Under the pieces are notes generated by a model. That model worked only from the letters and a program-made list of their open reading frames with translations, ran no database searches and was not told the origin of the DNA. From NCBI RefSeq assembly GCF_001905345.1, contig NZ_LFBV01000001.1, positions 507,321 to 571,320 on the forward strand: a stretch of 64,000 bases of DNA. The letters run 5' to 3'. Origin of the DNA: Streptomyces uncialis. GTDB lineage: Bacteria; Actinomycetota; Actinomycetes; Streptomycetales; Streptomycetaceae. Positions 8,338 through 16,462 of the stretch are shown one piece after another; positions within the stretch are counted from its first letter, which is position 1, and every line of letters starts with the position of its first letter. The position numbers and the translations under genes are program-made.

Positions 8338-8958
8338 CTAATGGTCGGCCGGATCTTCTGTGTCTTGGAGCTCCTTGGCGATCTGAGCGATTTGCTGCTC
8401 CCTCTCGTCCATGGCCTTACGTTGCTTGTCCCGCTTGGCCTCGGCTGCCCGGAGCTCCCCCGTCAAGCGCTCTCGCTGAGCCGCTGCGGCTGCGAGCTTC
8501 ACCCTGGCGTCGGGATCGGGATCTTCTGTAGGGCCGATGTGAACTGCTGAGACCACGCCCCGACGCGTTCCGCACGTCGGACAATTCTCAACTGTTGCCG
8601 AGTAGCGCTGCTGATTGCGGCGATGCTGGGTGCGGGATCCGTGCACTGTCAAGTGAATGCTCTGGCAGTTGGCATGGAGTTTCCTGTACTGGGCCTCTTC
8701 AGCTTCGTACGCTGCTCGTTCATGAGGTGCCATTTCCGCCAGCGGAGGCAGGGGGCCGAGGTTGTCGATGAACGGCCTGCCGCAGCTGCGGCAGGGGTGT
8801 CCTGCTGCGAGCTCTTCGGGGCTCAGGTGCATGCCCTCTCGCCTCCAGCGAGCGCGCTTCTCTCCCAGGAGCCGGTCTTCCTCCTCCGCTCGGAACGCCG
8901 CGCTGCGAGACCGAGTCTGGGGTTGCTGCTGATGCTGCTTCTCTGCTGACGTACCCAC
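8338..8958 (-). CDS. Zinc-ribbon/coiled-coil protein of unknown function
   Basis: A 206-aa protein with two CxxC knuckles: HPCRSCGRPF (Cys56, Cys59) and ENCPTCGTRRG (Cys126, Cys129). Cys98 and His102 lie between and could complete the zinc sites. Residues about 150-200 are an Ala/Glu/Lys/Arg-rich helix likely to form a coiled coil. The N-terminus is Gln-rich. The family is not recognised. It is convergent with the nuclease at 7198, ending 34 bp from it, and looks like accessory cargo of the island. Confidence 0.6.
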   Translation of the reverse strand: MGTSAEKQHQQQPQTRSRSAAFRAEEEDRLLGEKRARWRREGMHLSPEELAAGHPCRSCGRPFIDNLGPLPPLAEMAPHERAAYEAEEAQYRKLHANCQSIHLTVHGSRTQHRRNQQRYSATVENCPTCGTRRGVVSAVHIGPTEDPDPDARVKLAAAAAQRERLTGELRAAEAKRDKQRKAMDEREQQIAQIAKELQDTEDPADH

Positions 8959-9118
8959 GCTGACCTCCGCTCGTTGCTCGCGGTCTCAGTGTGGGAGGGA
9001 TGGGTGTTGAGGTTCGGTGACAAGCCCAGATGTGGAGCCGTTGGAGCTTCTGGGACTGCTGCACGGACGAGTGACACCTGACCTGGCTTGCTGAGAAGCG
9101 GCCTGGAAGGATGTTGCA

Positions 9119-9412
9119 GTGCCCAAGCCATATCCGAAGGAGTTCCGCGAGGACGTCGTGCAAGTCGCGCGCAACCGCGAGCCCGGCGTCACGCTGGAAC
9201 AGATCGCCGCCGACTTCGGCGTCCACCCGATCACGCTGTCAAAGTGGCTGCGCCGTGCGGACACCGACGAGGGCGCCAGGCCCGCGACAGCGTCGGGTGA
9301 GTCGGCCGAGCTGCGCGAGGCCCGCAAACGCATCCGGCTCCTGGAGCAGGAGAACGAGGTCCTGCGCAGGGCTGCGGCGTATCTGTCGCAGGCGAACCTG
9401 CCGGCAAAATGA
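9119..9412 (+). CDS. IS3-family transposase OrfA
   Basis: A 97-aa protein from GTG 9119, preceded by GGAAGG. It has the helix-turn-helix of OrfA (YPKEFREDVVQVARN, then TLEQIAADFGVHPITLSKWLRRAD) and the C-terminal leucine-zipper-like segment LREARKRIRLLEQENEVLRRAAAYLSQ. Length is normal for the family. OrfA alone cannot transpose DNA; it can act as a repressor of transposition. The ATG of orfB overlaps its stop codon, where IS3 elements normally frameshift. Confidence 0.9.
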   Translation: MPKPYPKEFREDVVQVARNREPGVTLEQIAADFGVHPITLSKWLRRADTDEGARPATASGESAELREARKRIRLLEQENEVLRRAAAYLSQANLPAK

Positions 9413-9594
9413 TGTACCCGCTCGTCCGCGAGCTGGCCGCCGCCGCTGCCCCTCACCGGGTGCCGGTGGCGGTGACGTGCCGGGTACTCAAGCTGGCCCG
9501 CCAGCCCTACTACCGGCGCCAGAGACGCCTGGCCCGATTGACCCCCATCGAGTACGAGACCATCATGACCCCACCCGCAGCTCTGGCTGCATAA
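9409..9594 (+). pseudogene. IS3 OrfB with large in-frame internal deletion
   Basis: The frame starts with MMYPLVRELAAAAAPHRVPVAVTCRVLKLARQPYYRR, the N-terminus of OrfB. It then jumps to LTPIEYETIMTPPAALAA, the usual OrfB C-terminus. The whole DDE catalytic domain is absent. The join is in frame around 9525-9540, leaving a 61-aa relic. Confidence 0.88.
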
Positions 9595-9736
9595 ACCCCG
9601 CTGTCACCCGATCATGCAGCAGTCCCATACGGCGACGCCGACGACTGGTAGTGCCCCGGATTGCCGCACACCACGGCGAATCAATGGAGCGCTGGCCAGG
9701 TGATGCCAGGGTGTACATCGAGCCACGCGCGACGAA

Positions 9737-9764
9737 GCCCGGCAACCGCCACAGGTTGCCGGGC
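9737..9764 (-). terminator. Terminator hairpin after hsdR
   Basis: An 11-bp perfect stem (GCCCGGCAACC at 9737-9747, complement at 9754-9764) with a 6-base loop. It lies 14 bp beyond the hsdR stop codon, on the side where transcription of the RM operon ends. Confidence 0.8.
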
Positions 9765-9777
9765 CTCAGCGCGTACA

Positions 9778-12700
9778 TCAGTCGACGAGATAGTGGGCTT
9801 CGATGTAGGCGACGGTGGAGCCATACGGCTCTCCCACCGGCTTCAACACGTACCGGCGGAATACCGCGGCGGTGGCACGGCGGACGCCGCGGTTGCGGGC
9901 CTCGGCGTTGTCCCACGACTGGGCGAGGGTGCGCCTGACCACCTGGTCAATCTCCTCGGCCAGGTTCCGCTCCGTGACGGTGAGGCCGGACGGTGCGTGA
10001 TCGAGGATGATCCGAGACAGGACACCTACATGGTCATCATCCAGCACGACGGCTTCGTCGGGGTGCTTCTCGGCGTTCACGATGGCACGGGCGACCCGGA
10101 GTGCTTCGGCCAGGAACTCCAGGGCGTCCTGGGCGTTCTGGATGATCCGGTCCCGCAGCTGCCTGATCCGCTCTGCCAGGGCGGTGTACTTTGCGGACCC
10201 CGGTTCGACGCCCTTCTCGAGGGCGGCCTTGATCTGGTCCAGGATCTCCGCCGCAGACGGCGGCCTCTTGTCCTCGCCGTCGCCCTTGTCGGACTTGGGG
10301 CGGACGAGGGCCAGCAGCTCCTTGAGGATGGCGATGCCCTGGGCGTCGAGGACGAGAGGTTCCTCCTGGGAAGCGACCACAGAGAAGGAGTGGACGTGGG
10401 CATTGATTATCTCCAGGACCATCGGTCCCAGCTCGCCCAGGCGTTCCTTCCTCTCCTCGTCGGAGGACTTCTTGAACAGGGTCGTGTACGTGGACCCGAA
10501 CAGCCCGAAACCGTCCCGATATTTGGCGATCCGCTTGTCGGTGTTGATGAGCGGGTACAGCCGGGCCAAGAGCCGGTAGTCCTTGGAGAACACCTCGGCG
10601 GCCACAGGGTCGGCGTCGAGGAAGACGTTAATGGCTCGTACCGACTCGTATCCGTGGACCGTGAGGTCCAGGCCGTCCACGTTCGCAAACAGGTCTTCGA
10701 TACGGGCGAAAGTGGTACGGAACTCGGCGACCAAGTCGGTCACATCGGTGACGAACCCTCCACCCTTGCCAGCGGCCCCCTCCGCGGTGGGGTCGACGAC
10801 GGCCCGCTGGACCTCCTCGGCCAGGCTGATGTAGTCCACGACCACACCGGAGGTTTTCACGAACCCGGTCGGCGACACCCAGGTGCGGTTCGGCCGGGTG
10901 ATCGTCTGGAACAGGTTGTGGGCCTTCAGCGGCTTGTCCAGGTAGAGGACGCCCTCGTTGGGGGCGTCGAACCCCGTCATCAGCTTCGCGGTCACGACCA
11001 GGAAGCACAACGGATCGTCCGGCGTGAGGAAGCGCCGCTTCTGGTCCTCCTCGTCGACCTCCGAGAGCCTGTACGGTCGCATGGCGGGATCTTCGTCTTT
11101 GGAGTCTGAGACGGAGATGTTCACCTCGGTGGTGATCCGGTCGTGCTTGCCGACCTCGGCGAGCACCTGTGACGCCTCGTAGCCGGCCAGCAGCTCGTTG
11201 ATCCTGTCCGTGTACGCCACCGCAAGCTCACGGTTGTAGGCGACAACCTGGGCCTTGAGGCCGTTGCGGTAGGCGCCGGCCAGGTAGTGGTCCACGATGT
11301 CCTGGCAGACCGTCTGTATGCGTTCGGGGTTGGCGAACACCGAGGTGAGGCGCCCGAACTTGCGGGACAGGGTTTCACGGTCGGGGTCGTCGAGGTCGAA
11401 TTCGTCGGCGAACTGGTCGAACTCAGCCTGCAGCGCCTGGTCGTTCATCTCGAAGGTGACCGGGTGCGGGTCAAGCATGACCGGGACGGTGGCCTCGTCA
11501 TGCAGGGACCGGGACACCGAGTATCGGTGCAGCACCCTGCCCGGGTCGGTCTCCTCGCCGAAGAGGGCGAAGGTGTCGGTGGCGAGGTTCCTGATCGGAG
11601 TGCCGGTCATGCCGAAGAACTTCGCATGCGGCAACGCTGCACGCATCTGCCCGGCGAGAGACTCCTCCTTGGACGACTGGGTGCGGTGTGCCTCGTCGAC
11701 CAGCACGATGATGTTGCGGCGGGTCGACAGGTTCTTGCCTGCGTCGGCGAACTTGTGGATGGTCGTGGAGATAACGCCGCGTACGTCATCGGCCAGCAAG
11801 GAACGTAGCTCCTTGCTGGTGGCGGGCTGGTGGAAGTAGGCGTTCCCCATCGCAGAGGTGAATACCCCAGACGTCTGCCGGACGAGGTGAGTGCGGTCCG
11901 AGAGCAGGATGATCGTTGGCGAATCGGTGCGAGTGTCTGCCAACAGCAGGGAGGCGGCGAACACCATCAGCAGTGTCTTCCCACTGCCTTGGTGGTGCCA
12001 GATCAGGCCCTTCTGGCCGTCGGCCAGGACCCGCTTGTGGATCAGGTGGGCGGCTTCCATCTGCGGATAGCGGGGCAGGTACTTCTTGTCCGTCCCGCCC
12101 CCCGATGTGCCGAAGAGGGTGAAGTTGGCGAGCATGTCCAGGACCGTGGCCGGGGTGAGCAGCAGCTCGACAGAGCGTTGCACGTCGGCCTGCCCGGAAA
12201 GGGTCTCATCATCAGCAGTGGACCGGAACGGCTGCCACAAATGGAGGGGCGCACCGGCGGCGGCGAATCGCAGCTTCAGCCCATCGGAGGCGATGGCGAA
12301 GACGTTGGGGGTGAAGAACCACGGGTACTCGGCGGCGTACACCTCGTTGATCTCGCGGGCGGCACCGGACCACCCGGACTTCGCGGTCGGTGACTTCACC
12401 TCTACGACAACGAGGGGCAGGCCGTTGACCCAGTAGACGAGGTCGAACCTTCGGGGGGTCTTGCCGGGGATGGTTATGGTCACCTCGTCCGACACGACCA
12501 GCGTGTTGGCGATTGGATGCTCGAAGTCGACGAGCCTCAAGGCGTGCCACACGCCGTCGGCGTCCCGGAACTCCTTGTGTCCCCGAAGCAGGTGCAGCAC
12601 CTGCTCGTTGGCTCGTACCAGCCCGCCCTCGACGGCGTTGACCGTGGCGACGATCTCCTCCACCACCGCGTCCGGGTCGTACCCGGCGATCACCTCAGGG

Positions 12701-12855
12701 TTAAGCCGGACGATGGCATCCCGCAGGTGCCTGACGAGCACCGTCTGTGTCGTCTCACGCGGCAGCGACCTGCCGGCTGTGAAATTCCAGCCCATCGGCA
12801 AGGACCATTGGATCATTAAGTTCTGGAACTCGCGCTCCCGAATGCCCTTCGCCAC
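9778..12855 (-). CDS. hsdR: Type I restriction enzyme R subunit
   Basis: A 1025-aa subunit providing DNA cleavage and ATP-dependent translocation. The N-terminal nuclease domain has FDLVYWVNGLPLVVVEVKS (the PD-(D/E)XK residues Asp and ExK, about residues 138-156). The SF2 motor follows: HHQGSGKT (Walker A, about 290), LVDEAHRTQ (Walker B/DEAH) and GMTGTPI (motif III). A helical C-terminus binds the M2S core. Length is typical. It is the last gene of the M-S-R operon, starting 3 bp after the hsdS stop, and is followed by a hairpin. No frameshift is seen, so restriction activity is expected. Confidence 0.93.
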   Translation of the reverse strand: MAKGIREREFQNLMIQWSLPMGWNFTAGRSLPRETTQTVLVRHLRDAIVRLNPEVIAGYDPDAVVEEIVATVNAVEGGLVRANEQVLHLLRGHKEFRDADGVWHALRLVDFEHPIANTLVVSDEVTITIPGKTPRRFDLVYWVNGLPLVVVEVKSPTAKSGWSGAAREINEVYAAEYPWFFTPNVFAIASDGLKLRFAAAGAPLHLWQPFRSTADDETLSGQADVQRSVELLLTPATVLDMLANFTLFGTSGGGTDKKYLPRYPQMEAAHLIHKRVLADGQKGLIWHHQGSGKTLLMVFAASLLLADTRTDSPTIILLSDRTHLVRQTSGVFTSAMGNAYFHQPATSKELRSLLADDVRGVISTTIHKFADAGKNLSTRRNIIVLVDEAHRTQSSKEESLAGQMRAALPHAKFFGMTGTPIRNLATDTFALFGEETDPGRVLHRYSVSRSLHDEATVPVMLDPHPVTFEMNDQALQAEFDQFADEFDLDDPDRETLSRKFGRLTSVFANPERIQTVCQDIVDHYLAGAYRNGLKAQVVAYNRELAVAYTDRINELLAGYEASQVLAEVGKHDRITTEVNISVSDSKDEDPAMRPYRLSEVDEEDQKRRFLTPDDPLCFLVVTAKLMTGFDAPNEGVLYLDKPLKAHNLFQTITRPNRTWVSPTGFVKTSGVVVDYISLAEEVQRAVVDPTAEGAAGKGGGFVTDVTDLVAEFRTTFARIEDLFANVDGLDLTVHGYESVRAINVFLDADPVAAEVFSKDYRLLARLYPLINTDKRIAKYRDGFGLFGSTYTTLFKKSSDEERKERLGELGPMVLEIINAHVHSFSVVASQEEPLVLDAQGIAILKELLALVRPKSDKGDGEDKRPPSAAEILDQIKAALEKGVEPGSAKYTALAERIRQLRDRIIQNAQDALEFLAEALRVARAIVNAEKHPDEAVVLDDDHVGVLSRIILDHAPSGLTVTERNLAEEIDQVVRRTLAQSWDNAEARNRGVRRATAAVFRRYVLKPVGEPYGSTVAYIEAHYLVD

Positions 12856-12858
12856 GCC

Positions 12859-14142
12859 TCAGACCCCCAGTTCGGCAGACTCAATCTCGATGGTGCGGTC
12901 CAGCAACCCCGACAGCAGCCCCGACCGGACTCGGCGGAGACGGGCCTCCTCTGCGCGGGTTGCCATGATCCCTCGGGCCACAGCGTGGCACCGCTGGACG
13001 TACTCACCTTGCTCTGGAAGCGACGGAATGGGCACCCGAACAGTACCGAAACCGCGCTTATTGATCTTGACCATCGACTTACTCGTTCCACCGGCAGTGC
13101 CGGAGATGCTGGTCCGCAGTTCGCGCGATGACAAGGCGTGCTCCAGGTAGTCCGCGCGAACGCGAGACTCGTCCACACGGAGGCGCCAGATGAGGTCAGG
13201 CATGAATGTCCCCTCGTGCACGTTCCTTGCGACGGCAACGAAGCCAACGCGTTCTGGCGTGTTGGCCCGCGTGATGAGCAGGTCCCCGTTCTTCACTACA
13301 TGACTAGGCGAGAACGCAGCGACCTCCGTGACGGTCTTAGCCTCAGAGGTCTTGAACCAACCACGCTGCACCGCACTGAGCTTCAGGATTCGGTGCTCGT
13401 CATTGGCAGAGGCTTCCCCTCCAGCCTGGACGCTCTTACCGCTGTCGATCCCCAGCAGTACGTCGCTGATGGGCTGGTGATCCGTATCTGGCAAGTTAGA
13501 GCGCAGCGACTCCAGAAGCCCCTCCAGCGCCTCGGATTCAGCATCCAGCGCGGCGACCTGGTCATCAACTGCGTCGAGCATATCGACGATTTGTGCTTGT
13601 ACCTTGCGGGGTGGGATCGGGAGTTGGATCTGCAAGAGCTGCTCTGGGTTGAGACGCTTGCGCCGTTGAACTGTCCCGCTCACTCGGTTTTTCATCTCTG
13701 CCCACAGTCGCGGTGAGCCGCAGACATGCCTCATCCAGCCGGGCATCAGTTCTGGGCCGAGCGTGAACGTCGGGAACTCGTTGCTGACGACGAATCCGTC
13801 GAACTCGGAAGGGACTACAGTGATGGGCCCTTCCCACGCAGTCAGTTTTCGCATTACGACTTGGTCGGCGCGCAGCACGTTCATCGCTGCGTACTCTGTA
13901 TCTCCACCGTCGAGTTCGCCTTTAGCGATAACCCCCTTCCCTGCATTCAGGACCCCGGCTAGGCGATAGGCAGTTCCAGGCTTCATGGGTGTGCGCTGGA
14001 TGTCGAGGCGCATCAATTCCCCGAGCGGACGCAGCGGATAACCGCTACTCTCCGAAGCCTTCGATCCCTGCGGCGGAACGGCTACCTTGCGGCGCGCGGG
14101 AGTCTCCAGGTCGCTGAGGCTGATTTGCTGCCAGTCACTCAT
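12859..14142 (-). CDS. hsdS: Type I restriction-modification specificity subunit S
   Basis: A 427-aa subunit that sets the bipartite recognition sequence. ATG 14140-14142 (MSDWQQISLSDLE) overlaps the hsdM stop by 8 bp, implying translational coupling; the longer open frame to 14331 is a shadow of hsdM. Two target-recognition domains are visible. The first ends with PEQLLQIQLPIPPRKVQAQIVDMLDAVDDQVAALDAESEALEGLLESLRSNL, the second with GFGTVRVPIPSLPEQGEYVQRCHAVARGIMATRAEEARLRRVRSGLLSGLLD. Each ends in the conserved long spacer helix that fixes the half-site distance. The target sequence cannot be read from the protein. Confidence 0.92.
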   Translation of the reverse strand: MSDWQQISLSDLETPARRKVAVPPQGSKASESSGYPLRPLGELMRLDIQRTPMKPGTAYRLAGVLNAGKGVIAKGELDGGDTEYAAMNVLRADQVVMRKLTAWEGPITVVPSEFDGFVVSNEFPTFTLGPELMPGWMRHVCGSPRLWAEMKNRVSGTVQRRKRLNPEQLLQIQLPIPPRKVQAQIVDMLDAVDDQVAALDAESEALEGLLESLRSNLPDTDHQPISDVLLGIDSGKSVQAGGEASANDEHRILKLSAVQRGWFKTSEAKTVTEVAAFSPSHVVKNGDLLITRANTPERVGFVAVARNVHEGTFMPDLIWRLRVDESRVRADYLEHALSSRELRTSISGTAGGTSKSMVKINKRGFGTVRVPIPSLPEQGEYVQRCHAVARGIMATRAEEARLRRVRSGLLSGLLDRTIEIESAELGV

Positions 14143-15688
14143 CGAAGCCCTCGATCCCGGCGGCAGAGAGGACCTCGAGCATGCGCTGCTCGGTCTTCTG
14201 GCGCTCGGCGCGGGCGATGTTGTAGGCGTCGATGAGGGTGCCGAGGTCTTCCTGCTCAGCAGCGGTCTGCTTGATGTAGCGACCGATATTGAGGTCGTAT
14301 CCGTTCGCCACGATCTCTGTGATGGGGACAAATCGAGCCGAGAGGCCAGCCTCTCCGTCGCCGTCGGAGCGCGAGTGGTAGGCGGTCACGACATCAGTGA
14401 TGTCTACGTCAGTGAGGACGTTGCGGTTCTTGGCTTTGGTGAACCGGGCGGAGGCGTCGATAAACAGCACGCCGCCCTGCCGCTCCGGGATCTTGGTGCC
14501 GGGGGCGCGGAATACGAGGATGCAGGTCGGAATCATCGTGCTGTAGAAGAGGTTCGACGGCAGCCCGATTACGGATTCCAGGAGGTCGCCGTCCAGGACG
14601 CGCCGGCGGATAGCGGCCTCCTGGCCACCTCGGAAGAGGACGCCGTGCGGCAGGACGACGCCGGCACGGCCCTTCTTCGGATCCATGCTGGCGATCATGT
14701 GCTGCACGAATGCCCAGTCTGCCGACGACTGTGGGGCGACCCCTCCGATGGCGCGGGGGTCGTTGGTCCAGGGCTTCCACTTCAGGCTGTAGGGCGGATT
14801 AGCGACGATCACGTCGAATTGCTTCACGGACCCGTCCGGCTTCTTGAAGCGCGGGTCCCTCAGGGTGTCGCCGACCTCGACCTTGAACTCGGTCAGGTTG
14901 TGCATGAACAGGTTCATGCGGGCTACACCTGCGGTGTCCGTTACCGCCTCCTGCCCGTTCAGGCTGAGGGAGTACCCCCGTCCGCCACGGGCCTTCAGAA
15001 GGCTCGCGGCGGCAATGAGCATGCCGCCAGACCCGCAGGTCGGGTCGTACACCGACTCATGGTTCTTGGGGGCCAGTAGCTCGATGATCAGCTCGACGAC
15101 CTCACGCGGGGTGAAGAACTGGCCGGCGCGTGTGCCGGAACCGTCGGAGAAGCGCTTCAGCAGGTACTCGTACGCTCCGCCGAGCACGTCGTGGGACATG
15201 TTGCCCTCGTGCATCTGGGGGGAGCGGTCCATCGCCCGCATGACCGATGCCAGGACCTCCCCCGGCAGTACCGCTTCCTGCGTCCAGGTCATGGACCCGA
15301 ACAGACGGGAGAACTTGTCAGGGTTGGCCGACTCGATGGCCTGAAGGGATGCACGAACCCGCTGGCCGAGGCCGTGCTGGGCGACGGTGGCGAGGATGGA
15401 CGACCAAGAGGCGCGACGTTCCTGGACCGTGCCGGCGTGGATGAACGGAATCTCGAACGACTGGTGGTCGCGGTACTCGATCTCGCGGGCTTCCTCGGGG
15501 GAGAGGTCGTCCAGGCCATCGTACTGGGCCAGGAACTCCTGGTGGTTGTGCTCCCAGGTGTCCGACAGGTACTTCCAGAACATCAGCGGGAAGACGACCG
15601 AGGAGTACTGCGCTTCGGGCATCGCCACGCGCAGCTCGTCAGCGGCGTTCCACAACCGGTTCTCGATCTCCTGCTGGGTCACTGCCAT
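14135..15688 (-). CDS. hsdM: Type I restriction-modification methyltransferase subunit M
   Basis: A 517-aa N6-adenine methyltransferase subunit. ATG 15686-15688 (MAVTQQEIENRLWNAADELR) is the family-like start; the upstream extension to 15898 is rejected. N-terminal helical domain, then AGQFFTPREVVELI, SAM-binding motif I DPTCGSGGML and catalytic motif IV NPPY. With HsdS it protects host DNA, and with HsdR it forms the restriction complex. It is the first gene of the operon. The 200 bp upstream, towards the att site, should hold the promoter. Confidence 0.94.
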   Translation of the reverse strand: MAVTQQEIENRLWNAADELRVAMPEAQYSSVVFPLMFWKYLSDTWEHNHQEFLAQYDGLDDLSPEEAREIEYRDHQSFEIPFIHAGTVQERRASWSSILATVAQHGLGQRVRASLQAIESANPDKFSRLFGSMTWTQEAVLPGEVLASVMRAMDRSPQMHEGNMSHDVLGGAYEYLLKRFSDGSGTRAGQFFTPREVVELIIELLAPKNHESVYDPTCGSGGMLIAAASLLKARGGRGYSLSLNGQEAVTDTAGVARMNLFMHNLTEFKVEVGDTLRDPRFKKPDGSVKQFDVIVANPPYSLKWKPWTNDPRAIGGVAPQSSADWAFVQHMIASMDPKKGRAGVVLPHGVLFRGGQEAAIRRRVLDGDLLESVIGLPSNLFYSTMIPTCILVFRAPGTKIPERQGGVLFIDASARFTKAKNRNVLTDVDITDVVTAYHSRSDGDGEAGLSARFVPITEIVANGYDLNIGRYIKQTAAEQEDLGTLIDAYNIARAERQKTEQRMLEVLSAAGIEGFDE

Positions 15689-16032
15689 CAGATGAGGGTG
15701 TCCTTGCTCGTCAAGAAGGTGGCGCTCTGGAAGCCGTGGCGTTTCCGCTGGGCATCCTATTTTGTCCCTCCGACAGCGGGGCGTGGTCAGCCCTTCTACT
15801 GGCTGGTTCAGGTCGACGGAGGTCAGCGGTAAAGGTGGGCCAGTGGGTGGTGAGGAGCACACATGCGCAGCGGCGGGACTCGATGGAGCAACGTCCACGC
15901 TGAGCGTCGAGTGCGGGAAGCGCAGGACGAGGCGCAGAGGAGGTCCGAGCTCTCACGCGATGCCCCGATCATCGAGAAGGGCCGACTTTGGAGTCTGCCC
16001 GCAGAGGTTCAGGGCTGTCCGTCCCCCACAAC
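15689..16032. other. Right end of island, no convincing gene
   Basis: The hsdM promoter region plus DNA up to the candidate arm site. Open frames running into the tRNA are read through non-coding sequence. No integrase motif (R...HxxR...Y) is present. Confidence 0.5.
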
Positions 16033-16051
16033 TGAGACCAAAACTGAGACC
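16033..16051. promoter_or_regulatory. Candidate recombinase arm site, right
   Basis: TGAGACCAAAACTGAGACC is the partner of the site at 5030-5048 (18 of 19 bases identical, same orientation). It lies 37 bp from the att repeat. Confidence 0.45.
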
Positions 16052-16057
16052 ACACAC

Positions 16058-16095
16058 GTCGAAGGGCCCCACCGCGAACGGTGGGGCCCTTCGAC
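16058..16095 (-). terminator. Terminator of tRNA-Ser, island-derived version
   Basis: A 17-bp perfect stem (16058-16074 with 16079-16095) and a CGAA loop, just beyond the 3' end of tRNA-Ser. Most of it lies outside the 85-bp identity, and its stem differs from the homologous hairpin at 4822-4857. It was therefore probably brought in by the element. Confidence 0.85.
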
Positions 16096-16172
16096 GTTAG
16101 TGCCCGGTGAGGCACTGGCGGAGGATACGAGATTCGAACTCGTGAGGGGTTGCCCCCAACACGCTTTCCAAG
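16088..16172. repeat. attR-type direct repeat
   Basis: Identical over 85 bp to 4850-4934. It covers the 3' 57 bp of the intact tRNA-Ser and 28 bp of downstream sequence. The identity stops at 16172, inside the anticodon stem. Confidence 0.93.
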
Positions 16173-16203
16173 CGTGCGCCCTAGGCCACTAGGCGAATCC
16201 TCC
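16116..16203 (-). tRNA. tRNA-Ser(GGA)
   Basis: Complete 88-nt serine tRNA with encoded CCA (16116-16118). The acceptor stem starts GGAGGAT at 16203, the anticodon loop is TTGGAAA (anticodon GGA), and there is a long variable arm plus the GTTCGAATC T loop. It serves UCC/UCU codons. Its 3' half lies in the att repeat, so the element restored the gene on insertion. Confidence 0.96.
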
Positions 16204-16278
16204 GGGGGAGACATTACATGACCCTGAGCGGTGGTCGCGAACTCGTTCGCGGGCCGGGGATCGGGTACTCTGTGCGCA

Positions 16279-16364
16279 GCCCCTCACGTGGCGCTATCTG
16301 ACTGAACTCCCCCAGGGCCGGAAGGCAGCAAGGGTAGGTCGGCTCTGGCGGGTGCGTGGGGGGC
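16279..16364 (+). ncRNA. ffs: Signal recognition particle RNA (small bacterial type)
   Basis: The 5' GCCCC and 3' GGGGGGC ends pair. The middle contains the universally conserved domain IV: a GGAA tetraloop in GGGCCGGAAGGC and the GCAGCAAGGGTAG internal-loop strand that binds Ffh. Size about 86 nt. It lies between tRNA-Ser and dnaX. Confidence 0.92.
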
Positions 16365-16462
16365 GCTTGCGTTTGCGGGGCGCCCCTGGGGGCGGGGCGG
16401 GTCCGGCGGGGCGGGGGTGCTTCCGGTCCGGGTTGTCAGTGGGCGCCTATAACCTCGTAGGT

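Larger units (their letters stand above)
9008..9620 (+). mobile_element. IS3-family element, internally deleted
   Basis: An intact orfA (9119-9412) is followed by an orfB that keeps only its first and last codons (9409-9594), so about 800 bp are missing. Possible terminal inverted repeats share GGTGACA near 9015 and its complement TGTCACC near 9603. The exact ends are uncertain. Confidence 0.6.
4850..16172. mobile_element. Defence-rich genomic island in tRNA-Ser(GGA)
   Basis: The segment is bounded by the two 85-bp att repeats. Inside are two NucS-like nucleases, a zinc-ribbon protein, an IS3-type remnant and a full type I restriction-modification operon. No integrase, excisionase or replication gene is recognisable, so the island is probably immobile on its own, having lost its recombinase, or depends on one in trans. 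Base composition in 5200-7500 looks less GC-biased than the flanking genes, consistent with transfer. Confidence 0.88.

Noticed and set aside
4935..16087. Integrase gene for the island
   Set aside because: None of the frames at either end shows the R...HxxR...Y recombinase pattern or a serine recombinase N-terminus.
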